Origin: Curtobacterium sp. ZW137
GTDB lineage: Bacteria > Actinomycetota > Actinomycetes > Actinomycetales > Microbacteriaceae
Assembly (NCBI RefSeq): GCF_003762905.1
Contig: NZ_RJKS01000003.1
Location: forward strand, 1-64,000
DNA: 64,000 bases
Reading direction: 5' to 3'
Below, piece after piece: positions 55,530-64,000 of this stretch (its first letter is position 1; each line of letters starts with the position of its first letter). Below the pieces are notes generated by a model. The model searched no databases. It saw only the letters and a list, made by a program, of their open reading frames with translations, and was not told where the DNA came from. Made by a program: the position numbers and the translations under genes.

Positions 55530-55577
55530 TCTGGCAGAGTCTCATCGAAACGACAGACAGCACTAGAATCTGTCAGA
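55530..55577 (+). promoter_or_regulatory. Two TCTGNCAGA palindromes and the leaderless promoter of the AAA ATPase gene
   Basis: The 9-bp palindrome TCTGGCAGA (55530-55538) recurs as TCTGTCAGA (55569-55577), 39 bp away. The second covers the start codon and, if TAGAAT (55564-55569) is the -10, the transcription start. A protein bound there would block expression, which suggests autoregulation or an outside repressor. Confidence 0.5.
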
Positions 55578-56764
55578 TGCACGCCGAACTGAACCCCTAT
55601 GCGCCTGGCGCCGGTCTGCGCCCACCGGAGCTCGTCGGGCGTCAGGCCGAAGTGGACGCGTTCGACCTCCTCGTGGCCAGGTCTCGACGGGGGCAGACCT
55701 CCCGGAGCCTCGTGCTGCACGGACTGCGCGGCGTTGGGAAGACGGTGCTGCTGAACCAGTTCCGAGCACAAGCCGACAGCGCTGGATGGCTCGTCGTCGA
55801 CGTCGAGGGGCAGACCTCGGACTCCGGGCAGCAGAACACACGCCGACGTCTCGCGCGGGAGATCGCGCTCGCCGCCCGCCGCCTCCACCGCGGGCGGACT
55901 GTCACCTCCGCAGTGCGGAATGCGCTCGCGACCGTGAAGGCGTTCAGCGTCCAGTTCGGTGGACTCGGGTTCTCGATCGACGTCGATGCTTCTGTCGGAC
56001 GGGCCGACACCGGAGTGATCGAGATCGACCTCGAGGAACTCGTCGAGGACCTCGCCCCGGCGCTCCGCGAGCAGCAACGTGTCCTGGCCCTGTTCATCGA
56101 CGAGCTGCAGGACCTGGAACCTGCACTCCTTGCAGCACTGATCTCCGTGCAGCATCGCGCCGGACAGCGAGACTGGCCCTTCGTCGTCGTCGGCGCAGGG
56201 CTGCCGAGCGTGCCGGGGACCCTGACGGCCGCCAAGTCGTACGCGGAGCGGCTCTTCGACTACCGAGAGATCGGATCGCTGCCGTCCGGCGCCGCGGCCG
56301 ATGCTCTCGTCCTGCCAGCGCGACGCTCCGGTGTGTCCTTCGATGCGCCCGCCCTCGACATCCTCGTGGACGCAGCCGGCGGCTATCCGTACTTCCTGCA
56401 GACGTACGGGTCCGCCGCCTGGGACCTGGCCGCCGACAAGCGGATCACCGAAGCTGACGCGATCGGGGCAATCGACCGGGGCAATGCCGAGCTCGACAGC
56501 GGATTCTTCCCCGGCAGATGGGCCAGCGCCACTCCTTCAGAGCGGCAGTACCTCGTCGCCATGGCCGAGGACGCTACTGGGGAATCGTCGACCGGTGAAG
56601 TCGCATCTCGGCTCGGCGTGCCCGCCAAGGCAACAAGCCAAGCGCGTCACGCACTCATCGGGAAGGGCATCGTGTTCTCACCGCAGCGCGGCCGCATCGC
56701 CTTCACAGTGCCGAACATGTGCGAGTTCGTCCGCCGTCAGGCCGATCTCGACCTCGACGACTAG
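55577..56764 (+). CDS. AAA/STAND-type ATPase with C-terminal winged helix
   Basis: This 395-residue ATPase has Walker A GLRGVGKT (49-56), Walker B VLALFIDELQDL (169-180), an AGLPSVPGTLTAAKSYAERLFDY segment (sensor-like), AGGYPYFLQTYGSAAWDLA, and a C-terminal winged-helix part (SERQYLVAMAEDATG; VASRLGVPAKATSQARHALIGKGIV). Such ATPases, often annotated only as ATP-binding protein, occur with mobile elements and defence or regulation; the function of this one is unknown. GC content looks lower than its neighbours. ATG 55577 lies 7 nt after TAGAAT, so it is likely leaderless. It sits between two core genes, glmS and coaA. Confidence 0.88.
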   Translation: MHAELNPYAPGAGLRPPELVGRQAEVDAFDLLVARSRRGQTSRSLVLHGLRGVGKTVLLNQFRAQADSAGWLVVDVEGQTSDSGQQNTRRRLAREIALAARRLHRGRTVTSAVRNALATVKAFSVQFGGLGFSIDVDASVGRADTGVIEIDLEELVEDLAPALREQQRVLALFIDELQDLEPALLAALISVQHRAGQRDWPFVVVGAGLPSVPGTLTAAKSYAERLFDYREIGSLPSGAAADALVLPARRSGVSFDAPALDILVDAAGGYPYFLQTYGSAAWDLAADKRITEADAIGAIDRGNAELDSGFFPGRWASATPSERQYLVAMAEDATGESSTGEVASRLGVPAKATSQARHALIGKGIVFSPQRGRIAFTVPNMCEFVRRQADLDLDD

Positions 56765-56767
56765 CGT
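56762..56767 (+). promoter_or_regulatory. -10 hexamer TAGCGT of a leaderless glutathione peroxidase transcript
   Basis: TAGCGT begins with the stop codon of the AAA ATPase gene and lies 7 nt before ATG 56775, so the peroxidase can be expressed independently. Confidence 0.4.
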
Positions 56768-56774
56768 CCGGGCC

Positions 56775-57263
56775 ATGGGACGTTTCGACGAGATCGACAT
56801 CACGACGCTGCACGGTGAGCACACCACGTTCGGCGCGTACGCGGACAAGGCGGTGCTCGTGGTGAACGTGGCGTCGCGCTGCGGGCTCGCACCGCAGTAC
56901 GAGCAGCTCGAGGAGCTGCAGAAGACCTACGGACCGCGCGGCTTCACGGTCCTCGGGTTCCCGAGCAACCAGTTCCTGCAGGAGCTCGGTTCGTCGGAGG
57001 CCATCGACGAGTACTGCTCCACCACGTGGGGTGTGACGTTCCCGATGTCCGAGAAGGTGAAGGTGAACGGCGGCGGTGCGCACCCGCTCTACAAGGAGCT
57101 GAAGCAGACCCCGGACGCGACCGGCAAGGCCGGCCGGGTGATCTGGAACTTCGAGAAGTTCCTCGTCGCACCGGACGGCACCGTGTCCCGCTTCCGTCCG
57201 ACGACGAAACCCGACGCACCCGAGGTGATCGCGGCCATCGAGGCGGCCCTGCCGACGACGTGA
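56775..57263 (+). CDS. Glutathione peroxidase family protein (thiol peroxidase)
   Basis: This 162-residue Gpx-fold peroxidase has the peroxidatic Cys36 in [18 protein letters not shown], the tetrad residues Gln66 (GFPSNQF) and Trp124/Asn125 ([10 protein letters not shown]) and a likely resolving Cys81. Non-selenium Gpx enzymes of bacteria usually use thioredoxin rather than glutathione, and mycothiol is the main thiol in this phylum. It starts 10 bp after the AAA ATPase gene. Confidence 0.93.
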   Translation: MGRFDEIDITTLHGEHTTFGAYADKAVLVVNVASRCGLAPQYEQLEELQKTYGPRGFTVLGFPSNQFLQELGSSEAIDEYCSTTWGVTFPMSEKVKVNGGGAHPLYKELKQTPDATGKAGRVIWNFEKFLVAPDGTVSRFRPTTKPDAPEVIAAIEAALPTT

Positions 57264-57300
57264 CCGGCGCGCGCGACGCACCACGGGCCTCCCGTCTGGT

Positions 57301-57306
57301 TACGCT
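57301..57306 (+). promoter_or_regulatory. -10 hexamer TACGCT of a leaderless coaA transcript
   Basis: TACGCT ends 7 nt before the ATG of coaA, in the 50-bp gap after the peroxidase gene. Confidence 0.45.
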
Positions 57307-57313
57307 CGATCCC

Positions 57314-58258
57314 ATGCCGATCCCGGAGACCGCCGTCGCGCACCCCACCCCCTTCGTGGAGATCCCGCGCGCGGAGTGGTCGCAGCTCGCCCCCAAGGAG
57401 CACCTCTCCCTCACCGAGACGGAGATCGTCCAGCTCCGCGGGCTCGGCGACCGCCTCGACATGCAGGAGGTGCAGGAGGTCTACCTCCCGCTCTCGCGAC
57501 TCCTGACGCTGTACGCGGCGGGGGCGAAGCACCTGCACGCGGAGACGAGCCGGTTCCTCGGCGACCGAGCCGGACGCACCCCGTTCGTCATCGGTGTCGC
57601 GGGCTCCGTCGCCGTCGGCAAGTCCACCGTCGCCCGCCTGCTCCGCGAACTCACGAAGCGCTGGCCGGACACCCCACGTGTGGAACTCGTCACCACCGAC
57701 GGCTTCCTGTACCCGAACGCCGAGCTCGAGCGCCGCGGGATCATGGACCGCAAGGGCTTCCCCGAGTCGTACGACCGCCGGTCCCTGCTGCGCTTCGTCA
57801 GCCAGGTCAAGAGCGGCGCGACCGAGGTGCGTGCGCCGTTCTACTCGCACCTGGTCTACGACATCGTGCCGGACGCCGAGATCGTCGTGCGCCAGCCCGA
57901 CATCCTCATCGTCGAGGGCCTCAACGTGCTCGCGCCGCCGATGCACGGACGCCTGGCACTGTCCGACCTGTTCGACTTCACGATCTACGTCGACGCGAAG
58001 ACCCGGGACATCGAGTCCTGGTACGTCGACCGCTTCCTGGCCCTGCAGGAAGAGGCGTTCTCCAGCCCCGACTCGTTCTTCCACCGGTTCGCGTCGCTCT
58101 CGCGTGAGGACGCCGTGGCGACCGCGACGCAGGTCTGGCGCGCGATCAACGAGCCGAACCTCGTCGAGAACGTGCTGCCGACCCGTTCCCGGGCGACCCT
58201 CGTGCTGAAGAAGGCCGCCGACCACAAGGTGTCGTCGGTCCTGCTCCGCAAGATCTAG
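57314..58258 (+). CDS. coaA: Type I pantothenate kinase
   Basis: CoaA phosphorylates pantothenate, the first committed step of CoA synthesis. The 314-residue P-loop kinase has [17 protein letters not shown] (94-110), [52 protein letters not shown] and [10 protein letters not shown]. The ATG at 57314 lies 7 nt after TACGCT; a longer frame from 57026 is shadow of the peroxidase gene. It converges with glmM across a hairpin. Confidence 0.97.
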   Translation: MPIPETAVAHPTPFVEIPRAEWSQLAPKEHLSLTETEIVQLRGLGDRLDMQEVQEVYLPLSRLLTLYAAGAKHLHAETSRFLGDRAGRTPFVIGVAGSVAVGKSTVARLLRELTKRWPDTPRVELVTTDGFLYPNAELERRGIMDRKGFPESYDRRSLLRFVSQVKSGATEVRAPFYSHLVYDIVPDAEIVVRQPDILIVEGLNVLAPPMHGRLALSDLFDFTIYVDAKTRDIESWYVDRFLALQEEAFSSPDSFFHRFASLSREDAVATATQVWRAINEPNLVENVLPTRSRATLVLKKAADHKVSSVLLRKI

Positions 58259-58351
58259 CGCGCGCGGCGGACGCGCGGCGCGGCGCCCGCCGTCGCCCGT
58301 GGCCGCTGACCGGCGCCCGTGGCCGCGGTGCGGACCGGCGGCGCACAACGA

Positions 58352-58393
58352 AAACCCGCTCGAACCACGGACGGCCGTGGTGCGAACGGGTTT
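58352..58393 (+). terminator. Terminator hairpin of the GAACCACGG family, after coaA
   Basis: CCCGCTCGAACCACGG (58355-58370) pairs with CCGTGGTGCGAACGGG (58375-58390) with two mismatches; flanking AAA and TTT (58391-58393) extend the stem. The left arm is identical to that of the hairpin at 13962-13997. The region 58259-58480 holds no gene. Confidence 0.75.
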
Positions 58394-58480
58394 CGGTTGC
58401 TCAAGGACAGACGGCACTGCACGCGGCACGGCAGCGGCACCGCACTCGGCGGCACCACGCGGCGGCACCGCGCCGGCGCG

Positions 58481-59854
58481 CTACGCCGCGTCGAGCGCCA
58501 AGCGCTCCTCGACGACCGCCGCGAGCTCCTCGGCGACCCGCTGCGCGGTCTCCTGCGACGCGGCCTCGACCATCACGCGCACGACGGGCTCGGTGCCCGA
58601 CGGACGCAGCAGCACGCGGCCGGTGTCGCCGAGCGACTCGGACGCCGCAGCGACGGCGTCCTGCACGCCCTGGTCAGCGAGTCCGTGCCGGTCGACACCG
58701 CGGACGTTCAGCAGCACCTGCGGGAACACCGTCATGCACGATGCGAGCTCCTCGAGGGACTTGCCCGTCCGCGCCATCTCGGCGACGAGGTGCAGGCCGG
58801 TGAGGATGCCGTCGCCCGTGGTGGCGTACTCCTGGAAGATGATGTGGCCGGACTGCTCGCCGCCGAGCGAGTACCCGCCCTCGTTCATCTTCTCCAGGAC
58901 GTAGCGGTCGCCCACCCCGGCCTCGATCACGGTGATGCCCGCGTCGGACATCGCACGCTTGAGCCCGAGGTTCGACATCACCGTCGCGACGAGGGTGTCG
59001 GACACCAGGTGCCCGCGCTCCTTGAGCGACAGCGCGAGGATCGCCATGATCTGGTCGCCGTCGATCGCGTTGCCCGCGGCGTCGACCGCCAGGCAGCGGT
59101 CCGCGTCGCCGTCGTGCGCGATGCCGACGTCGGCGCCGGCTTCGAGCACCGCACGGGCGAGGTTGTCGATGTGCGTAGACCCGACACCGTCGTTGATGTT
59201 CCAGCCGTCCGGCTCGGCACCGATCAGGGTGACCTTCGCGCCGGCGTTGACGAACACCTCGGGCGAGACACCGGCGGCGGCACCGTTCGCGCAGTCGAGC
59301 ACGACGTGGATGCCGTCGAGCCGGTGCGGCAGCGTGCCGAGCAGGTGCACGACGTAGCGGTCCTCAGCGTCGGCGAACCGGGTGATCCGGCCGACGCCGA
59401 TGCCGGTGGGCGTGGGCGCAGACTGGTCGTGCATCGCGGCTTCGATGCGGTCCTCGACCTCGTCGGGCAGCTTCTTGCCGCCCGTCGCGAAGAACTTGAT
59501 CCCGTTGTCCGGGGCCGGGTTGTGCGATGCGGAGATCATCACGCCGAAGTCGGCGTCGATGTCCGCGACCAGGAACGCGGCAGCGGGAGTGGGGATGACC
59601 CCGGCGTCGAGGACGTCGACGCCGGCGGAGGCGAGCCCGGCCGCGACCGCGGCACCCAGGAACTCACCGGAGACGCGCGGGTCGCGCGCCAGGACCGCGC
59701 GGGGGCGCGGTCGGCCGGACGCCCGACGGGCGTCCGCATGGTGTCCGTGCGTGAGCACGGCCGCGCTCGCCTGGGCAAGACCCAGTGCGAGCGCGGCCGT
59801 CAACTCGCCGTTGGCGAGGCCACGAACGCCGTCGGTACCGAACAGACGCGGCAT
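58481..59854 (-). CDS. glmM: Phosphoglucosamine mutase
   Basis: GlmM converts glucosamine 6-phosphate to glucosamine 1-phosphate for UDP-GlcNAc. The 457-residue enzyme starts [20 protein letters not shown] and has the phosphoserine loop [17 protein letters not shown] (active Ser110), the metal loop DGDADRC, the sugar loop GGEQSGHI and the phosphate loop [15 protein letters not shown] 59854 has GGAGG 6 nt upstream; an open frame of 33 codons precedes it without support. It follows rpsI by 22 bp, the usual rplM-rpsI-glmM order. Confidence 0.97.
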   Translation of the reverse strand: MPRLFGTDGVRGLANGELTAALALGLAQASAAVLTHGHHADARRASGRPRPRAVLARDPRVSGEFLGAAVAAGLASAGVDVLDAGVIPTPAAAFLVADIDADFGVMISASHNPAPDNGIKFFATGGKKLPDEVEDRIEAAMHDQSAPTPTGIGVGRITRFADAEDRYVVHLLGTLPHRLDGIHVVLDCANGAAAGVSPEVFVNAGAKVTLIGAEPDGWNINDGVGSTHIDNLARAVLEAGADVGIAHDGDADRCLAVDAAGNAIDGDQIMAILALSLKERGHLVSDTLVATVMSNLGLKRAMSDAGITVIEAGVGDRYVLEKMNEGGYSLGGEQSGHIIFQEYATTGDGILTGLHLVAEMARTGKSLEELASCMTVFPQVLLNVRGVDRHGLADQGVQDAVAAASESLGDTGRVLLRPSGTEPVVRVMVEAASQETAQRVAEELAAVVEERLALDAA

Positions 59855-59876
59855 TGCATCCTCCGCCGTCAGGCGA

Positions 59877-60362
59877 TCAGCGCTTCGAGAACTGCGACGC
59901 CTTGCGGGCCTTCTTGAGACCGGCCTTCTTGCGCTCGATGACGCGAGCGTCACGGGTGAGGAAGCCAGCCTTCTTGAGGATCGCGCGGTTGTTCTCGCGG
60001 TCGATCTCGTTCAGCGTGCGCGCGATGGCGAGGCGGAGTGCGCCGGCCTGGCCGGAGGGGCCACCACCCGTGATGCGGGCGGTCACGTCGTAGGAGCCGA
60101 GGAGCTCGAGCACCTTGAACGGGTCGTTGATGAGCTGCTGGTGCAGCTTGTTCGGGAAGTAGTCCTCGAGCGAACGGCCGTTCACCACGAAGGTGCCGGA
60201 GCCCGGGACGAGGCGCACGCGGGCGATGGCCTCCTTGCGGCGCCCGACGGCACCGCCGGAGACGTTGAGGATCTGACGGGGAGCTGCCTCGGTAGCGGCG
60301 GGTGCGCTCTCCGTGGTGAAGCTCTCCGGGGTCTGGTCGAGGGAGTCAGCGATCTGAGCCAT
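59877..60362 (-). CDS. rpsI: 30S ribosomal protein uS9
   Basis: The 161-residue S9 protein has an Ala/Thr/Glu-rich N-terminal extension (about 35 residues), then [66 protein letters not shown] and the conserved C-terminal QFSKR that reaches the P-site tRNA. It lies 38 bp after rplM in the conserved operon. Confidence 0.98.
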   Translation of the reverse strand: MAQIADSLDQTPESFTTESAPAATEAAPRQILNVSGGAVGRRKEAIARVRLVPGSGTFVVNGRSLEDYFPNKLHQQLINDPFKVLELLGSYDVTARITGGGPSGQAGALRLAIARTLNEIDRENNRAILKKAGFLTRDARVIERKKAGLKKARKASQFSKR

Positions 60363-60400
60363 GAGTTTTCTCTAGTCCTTGGAAGTCGTCGTGGCCGCTG

Positions 60401-60847
60401 TTACTGCGAGACCTGGTCGAAGGTGTACGTCTTGGGCTGCTGCGCGGCGTGGGGGTGCTCGGCACCCGCGTACACCTTGAGCTTCTTGAGCTGCTCGCGG
60501 CCCAGCGTGTTCTTCGGGAGCATGCCGCGGATCGCCTTCTCGACGGCGCGGGTGGGGTGCTTCTCGAGCATCTCCGGGTAGGAGGTCGCCGTGAGGCCGC
60601 CCGGGTAACCCGAGTGGCGGTAGTAGACCTTCTTCGCGAGCTTGGAGCCGGTGAGGGCGACCTTGTCCGCGTTCACGATGATGACGTAGTCACCCATGTC
60701 CATGTGCTGGGCGAAGGTGGCCTTGTGCTTACCGCGGAGGAGCGCGGCGACGTGCGAGGCGAGACGGCCGAGGACGACGTCGGTCGCGTCGATGACGATC
60801 CAGTCGTGCTGGACGTCTGCCGGCTTCGGTGAGAACGTGCGAGTCAC
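60401..60847 (-). CDS. rplM: 50S ribosomal protein uL13
   Basis: The 148-residue L13 protein has [28 protein letters not shown], the [21 protein letters not shown] and [13 protein letters not shown] segments and the [21 protein letters not shown] motif. The start is GTG 60847; the longer frame 5' comes from the leader. It is the first gene of rplM-rpsI-glmM, behind a ~134-nt leader. Confidence 0.97.
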   Translation of the reverse strand: MTRTFSPKPADVQHDWIVIDATDVVLGRLASHVAALLRGKHKATFAQHMDMGDYVIIVNADKVALTGSKLAKKVYYRHSGYPGGLTATSYPEMLEKHPTRAVEKAIRGMLPKNTLGREQLKKLKVYAGAEHPHAAQQPKTYTFDQVSQ

Positions 60848-60987
60848 AGGAGTGCTGCTTTCGTGTCGAGGTGAGGAGTCCGTGAATCCCGCTCCGGTGG
60901 GGGTTCTGCGAGGCGGATGCCCGGCGAACGTCCCGGTGGAGGGCTCATCTGACTGTCTGGCGCACGTGGCGCGCAGACCAAGGTGAG

Positions 60988-61017
60988 AGCCTACCGGACG
61001 CGACTCACGTCGGTCAA
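60988..61017 (-). promoter_or_regulatory. rplM-rpsI-glmM promoter
   Basis: On the minus strand TTGACC (61012-61017) and TAGGCT (60988-60993) are 18 nt apart, a strong housekeeping-type promoter. The transcript would start near 60981. Confidence 0.7.
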
Positions 61018-61125
61018 ACGCGGGTGCATGGGCGTGTGCTGGGGTCGACTGCGCAGACGTTGCGATGCACGGCCCGCCACGGGCCCTGTCCTGCGCACTC
61101 GTCGCGGTCGTGGACGCGACCAGCA

Positions 61126-61173
61126 GACGGACGGGAGGCCCGGTGCCAGCCGGCACCGAGCCTCCCGTCCGTC
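61126..61173 (-). terminator. Terminator of the secreted nuclease gene, GGAGGCTCGG family
   Basis: The arms 61126-61147 and 61152-61173 pair over 22 bp with a single mismatch and the loop AGCC. It lies 6 nt past the nuclease stop. The core is nearly the same as at 12324-12372. Confidence 0.85.
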
Positions 61174-61179
61174 ATCTGC

Positions 61180-64000
61180 CTACGCGGCGCGACGACGGCG
61201 CACGACGAGCACACCGGCTCCGGCTGCGAGCAGCAGCAGCGCGGCGGCGATGCCGCCACCGAGCTCCGCACCCGTGAAGGCGAGCGCGCCGACCGAGGCC
61301 GCACCCGTCGCCGGGTCGATCGTGACCCGCAGGGTCACCGTGCCCGTGGTCGGGCCGGTCACGACGATCGTGTGCGTCCCGGCCGAGACCGACGCGGGGA
61401 TGGTCAGCCGGCCGGACAGGTCGCCGTCGGCGTCCGCGACCACCGTTCCGAGGAGGACCGGGTCCGAGTGCAGTTCGACACGGGTCCGCTCGTCGGCCGC
61501 GAAGCCCGAACCGGTCAGCGTGAAGGTGCCGCCGACGCGCAGGTCGCCCGAGACCGAGAGGCTCGCCGGCGACGTGCCGGGCTCCGACGGATCGGCGCCC
61601 GGGTCGGTCGGATCGGTCGGGTCGGTTCCCGGGTCGGTGCCCGGGTCGGTCGGGTCGGTCGGGTCGGTCGGGTCGGTCGAGCCGTCGGCCAGGTCGAAGC
61701 CGACCAGGATCGGGTCGTGGTCGCTCGCCCGGTACACGTCGTCCCTGTACAGGTTCGACGCGTTGTAGTTGAAGCGGCTGTACTCCAGGGCCACCGACTC
61801 GGTCGAGTTGATGTTCCAGATGTCCACGCCCGTCACGCTCGCCAGTGCGGCCGGGGATGCCAGCACGTGGTCGAGCGAACCGCTCAGCCCGCTGAAGACG
61901 TACGACCACTCCGAGGAGTCCAGCGCCGGACCGAGGTCCGTGTAGCCGGCGTCACCGAGGACGACCATCGGGTCCTCCTGGCTGTACGCGTTGAAGTCGC
62001 CCAGCATGAACACCTTGTCGGTGCCGTACTGCTGCTGCATCGTCGTCGAGAACGCGGCGAGCGCCGTGGCCTGCCGCACGCGGTCCGCGTTCGAGGCGCC
62101 CTGACCGTCGCCCTGGTCGGCGTTCTCGCCGGTGCCGGAGCCCTTCGACTTGAAGTGGTTCGCGATCACCAGGAACTCGTCGTCCGCGCTGCCGCCGACC
62201 GGACGGAAGGCGTCGGCGACGGGCTGCCGTGCGTTCGTGAACGCGTCGTCGAGCAGGATCGTCGACGCGCCCGTCGGCGCGACACGGGCCTGCTTGTAGA
62301 TGAGCGCGAGGCGGATGACGTCCTCACTGGCGGGGACGACCGCGGGGGACTTCACGTACGCCCAGGTGTCCGTGCCGGTCGCGGCGTTCAGGGCACCGAC
62401 GAGGGTGGCGACCGCGGCGTCCCGGTCCTCGCCGAAGCGGGCCGAGTTCTCGATCTCCTCGAGGGAGACGACGTCGGCGCCGAGGCCGTTGATCGCCGTG
62501 ACGATCTTCGCCTGCTGGCGCTGGAAGTCCTCTTCCTCCGCGGCACCGCGGGCGTCGCAGCCGGAGTTCACGGTGACGGGGTCGCCCGCGCGGTCGGTGT
62601 AGTACGTGCAGCCGGTGAGCTGGTCGCCGGTGGTCGGGAAGTAGTTCAGCACGTTGAACCCGGCGAGCTTGAGGTCACCGCCGACGTCAGCGGGCTCCGC
62701 GGTGCGCACGTTCGAGAACGTGGCGGGCAGGTCGGTCGTCGCGGTGGCGCCGGTGATCGGTGCCGTGGGCTGGAAGGCCCAGCCGCCGTTGCGGTAGTCC
62801 AGGACCACGGGCTTCGTGAAGGTCGTGGCGGCGCCCACCGTGACCGGGGCGTCGTTCGTCAGCCACGGTACCGGGATGTTGCGGGCCGACTGGTCCGAGC
62901 CGTCGTACGGCAGGAAGTTCGTGCTCGCGCCGTCGTCGAGCGTGACCTTGCGGGCGGCGTTGTCCGCTTCGACGGCCTTCGCCGCGGCGCTCCCGGGGCG
63001 GGCGACCTCGGTCGGCTGGAGGAGCCGCTTCGTGCCGCTCGCCAGGACGACCTCGCCGTACTGGTTCGTCGTGTAGTTGTCGGCGACCGTGTAGTCGCCC
63101 TGCGGTGCGACGAGCATGCTCTCGAGGGACTCGCGCTGCGCATCGGTCGACGGGAACGCGACGGCGGCTGGCTGCGGCGCCGGCACGGCCCCCGCGAGCG
63201 TCGTCACGTCGGCGGCGCTCGTGACCGTGAGCTCGGTGAGGCCCTTGTACTCCGAGACCGCGCCGGTCAGCTCGAGGTGGTCACCCTCGTGCACCGAGGC
63301 GACGGTGGCGGGCGAGTACACGAAGACCGCGTCCGACGCCGTGTGCGCGGCGAGGTCGAGCGCGCCGCCGGTGCCCGGGGTCTGCACGGTGTAGCCGTTG
63401 AACCCACCGGTCGCGTACACCGCGGTGACGACGCCCGTCGTGACGACGTTCTTCCCGGCGTACGGCGAGGTGTCCGTCGTGCCCTGCAGCTGCCCGATGG
63501 TGACGGGCTCGGCGGGGCCGGCGGGCTCGGTCGGCTCCGTCGGGGTGGTCTCGATCGGCGTCGCGGTCTCGCCCGCGGCGTTCGTCGGCGTCAGCTCCTG
63601 CGTCTTCGTGAAGTCCGCCGCGTTGTCGTCGGTGTCGGTCGAGCCCGCGCGGACGAAGGCGTCCGGCACCGAGTTCGCGGTCCCGGCGACGGCGACGTTC
63701 GACTCGAACGTGGTCGCGGTGCCCCAGCCGAGCAGGTCGACGACACCCTCGGTGGTGTCCGTGACCGACCCTGCCGGGAGTGCCACCGCGGCGGTCTGGT
63801 CCGCGAGCACCAGCACCCCGCCGCCACCACCGGGGTTGAGGCCGAGCGTCGCGTCGGGCGTCGGCAGGTCGTAGCGGGCGTTCGCGCCGTTGCTGCCGAG
63901 CTGCACCAGGTACGTGCCGTGCGCCGGGACCGTGCCGCTCAGCGGCGCTGCCGAGACGTTCGAGCCGGTGGCCGGCGGACGGTACTGCAGGGACCACGTG
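61180..64000 (-). CDS. Secreted ExeM/NucH-type endonuclease with LAXTG anchor (5' end outside window)
   Basis: At least 939 residues are present; the start lies beyond 64000. From the N-terminal side: a lamin-tail-like domain (GTYLVQLGSNGAN... DLPTPDAT), an OB-fold-like region (GKNVVTTGVVTAVYATGGFNGYTVQTPG), then an endonuclease/exonuclease/phosphatase domain (LKLAGFNVLNYFP, DVVSLEEIENS, IANHFKSKGSG, MLGDFNAYSQEDP, SLDHVLASPAAL, ASDHDPILVGF), a Thr-Asp-Pro repeat linker, an Ig-like domain (LRVGGTFTLTGSGF), and LAFTG before a hydrophobic helix and RRRR tail. LAFTG fits the LAXTG motif of class E sortases, so it is probably wall-anchored. Family members degrade extracellular DNA. Confidence 0.92.
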   Translation of the reverse strand, partial: TWSLQYRPPATGSNVSAAPLSGTVPAHGTYLVQLGSNGANARYDLPTPDATLGLNPGGGGGVLVLADQTAAVALPAGSVTDTTEGVVDLLGWGTATTFESNVAVAGTANSVPDAFVRAGSTDTDDNAADFTKTQELTPTNAAGETATPIETTPTEPTEPAGPAEPVTIGQLQGTTDTSPYAGKNVVTTGVVTAVYATGGFNGYTVQTPGTGGALDLAAHTASDAVFVYSPATVASVHEGDHLELTGAVSEYKGLTELTVTSAADVTTLAGAVPAPQPAAVAFPSTDAQRESLESMLVAPQGDYTVADNYTTNQYGEVVLASGTKRLLQPTEVARPGSAAAKAVEADNAARKVTLDDGASTNFLPYDGSDQSARNIPVPWLTNDAPVTVGAATTFTKPVVLDYRNGGWAFQPTAPITGATATTDLPATFSNVRTAEPADVGGDLKLAGFNVLNYFPTTGDQLTGCTYYTDRAGDPVTVNSGCDARGAAEEEDFQRQQAKIVTAINGLGADVVSLEEIENSARFGEDRDAAVATLVGALNAATGTDTWAYVKSPAVVPASEDVIRLALIYKQARVAPTGASTILLDDAFTNARQPVADAFRPVGGSADDEFLVIANHFKSKGSGTGENADQGDGQGASNADRVRQATALAAFSTTMQQQYGTDKVFMLGDFNAYSQEDPMVVLGDAGYTDLGPALDSSEWSYVFSGLSGSLDHVLASPAALASVTGVDIWNINSTESVALEYSRFNYNASNLYRDDVYRASDHDPILVGFDLADGSTDPTDPTDPTDPGTDPGTDPTDPTDPGADPSEPGTSPASLSVSGDLRVGGTFTLTGSGFAADERTRVELHSDPVLLGTVVADADGDLSGRLTIPASVSAGTHTIVVTGPTTGTVTLRVTIDPATGAASVGALAFTGAELGGGIAAALLLLAAGAGVLVVRRRRAA

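Larger units (their letters stand above)
60848..61179 (-). other. Intergenic region and rplM leader
   Basis: These 332 nt hold the rplM leader (about 60848-60981), with a GC-rich hairpin at its 5' end (60955-60978, GTCTGGCGC-ACGTGG-type), the promoter (60988-61017) and the terminator of the secreted nuclease (61126-61173). No gene seen. The leader may carry autoregulation by a ribosomal protein, but no known leader family was recognised. Confidence 0.55.

Noticed and set aside
55452-55576. A glmS ribozyme-like leader
   Set aside because: The likely transcription start is on the glmS ATG, leaving no space for a leader ribozyme, and no ribozyme core was recognised.
55577-57263. A prophage or integrated element around the AAA ATPase gene
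   Set aside because: No integrase, att-like direct repeats, transposase or tRNA are present; only one ATPase and one peroxidase gene lie between core genes.

Overview
The window is high-GC (roughly 70% by eye), densely coded actinobacterial chromosome. Gene content and order (rplM-rpsI-glmM, coaA, glmS-acpS-alr-tsaE, tsaB-rimI-tsaD, groES, guaB, guaB3), frequent GTG starts, many 4-bp ATGA/GTGA overlaps and CIRCE control of groES all fit the family Microbacteriaceae. A Curtobacterium-like genus is my best guess, but this is inference from gene order and style and not a database match. I saw no tRNA or rRNA gene, CRISPR array, insertion sequence or integrated phage.

Layout. 0-4.4 kb: end of an unrecognised gene, a DUF805 membrane protein and a heterodimeric ABC exporter pair behind a 489-nt leader. 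4.9-9.2 kb: purH-purN and the DUF6350 membrane protein. 9.2-11.3 kb: sucCD. 11.5-14.6 kb: small accessory genes (SnoaL-like, acidic protein, MpaB-like, PdxH-like, GNAT) with tandem repeats and hairpins. 14.6-22.6 kb: PcrA helicase, GDPD phosphodiesterase, a sugar-type Gfo/Idh/MocA oxidoreductase with its LacI regulator and operator, DUF817 and a YccA-type membrane protein. 22.7-27.5 kb: guaA, DUF3817, SURF1, and a KhtU/KhtT-like cation/proton antiporter with its regulatory subunit. 27.5-31.3 kb: a NarL-type two-component system divergent from an FtsX-type ABC permease and ATPase. 31.3-34.7 kb: glpD, guaB3 and a short membrane protein found by direct reading. 35-42.6 kb: a branched-chain amino-acid-type (Liv) ABC importer, its lipoprotein on the other side of guaB, and a LivH permease carrying an extra extracytoplasmic domain. 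42.7-46 kb: rarD, groES with two CIRCE elements, a THUMP-like methyltransferase and DUF4190. 46-61 kb: the conserved tsaD-rimI-tsaB / tsaE-alr-alr-acpS-glmS / coaA / glmM-rpsI-rplM core, interrupted by two accessory inserts (two secreted GH16 paralogues plus arr, and an AAA ATPase plus glutathione peroxidase). 61-64 kb: a secreted ExeM/NucH-type nuclease running off the right edge.

Themes. Purine supply (purN, purH, guaA, guaB, guaB3) is scattered over 40 kb as separate units. GDPD and GlpD could together turn glycerophosphodiesters into DHAP. Wall precursor synthesis (glmS, glmM, two alanine racemases) is interleaved with CoA/ACP genes and with the t6A tRNA modification genes tsaB, tsaD and tsaE.

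Signals most worth following: at least twelve genes have a TANNNT hexamer 6-7 nt before the start codon, the signature of leaderless transcripts; groups of terminators share the same stem sequence at separate loci; two overlapping alanine racemase genes depart from the canonical active site at different motifs; LivH has a fused domain; an AAA ATPase has palindromic sites over its start; and the ABC exporter has a long structured leader with a short ORF. None of these proves a new system. Each is stated with a test.
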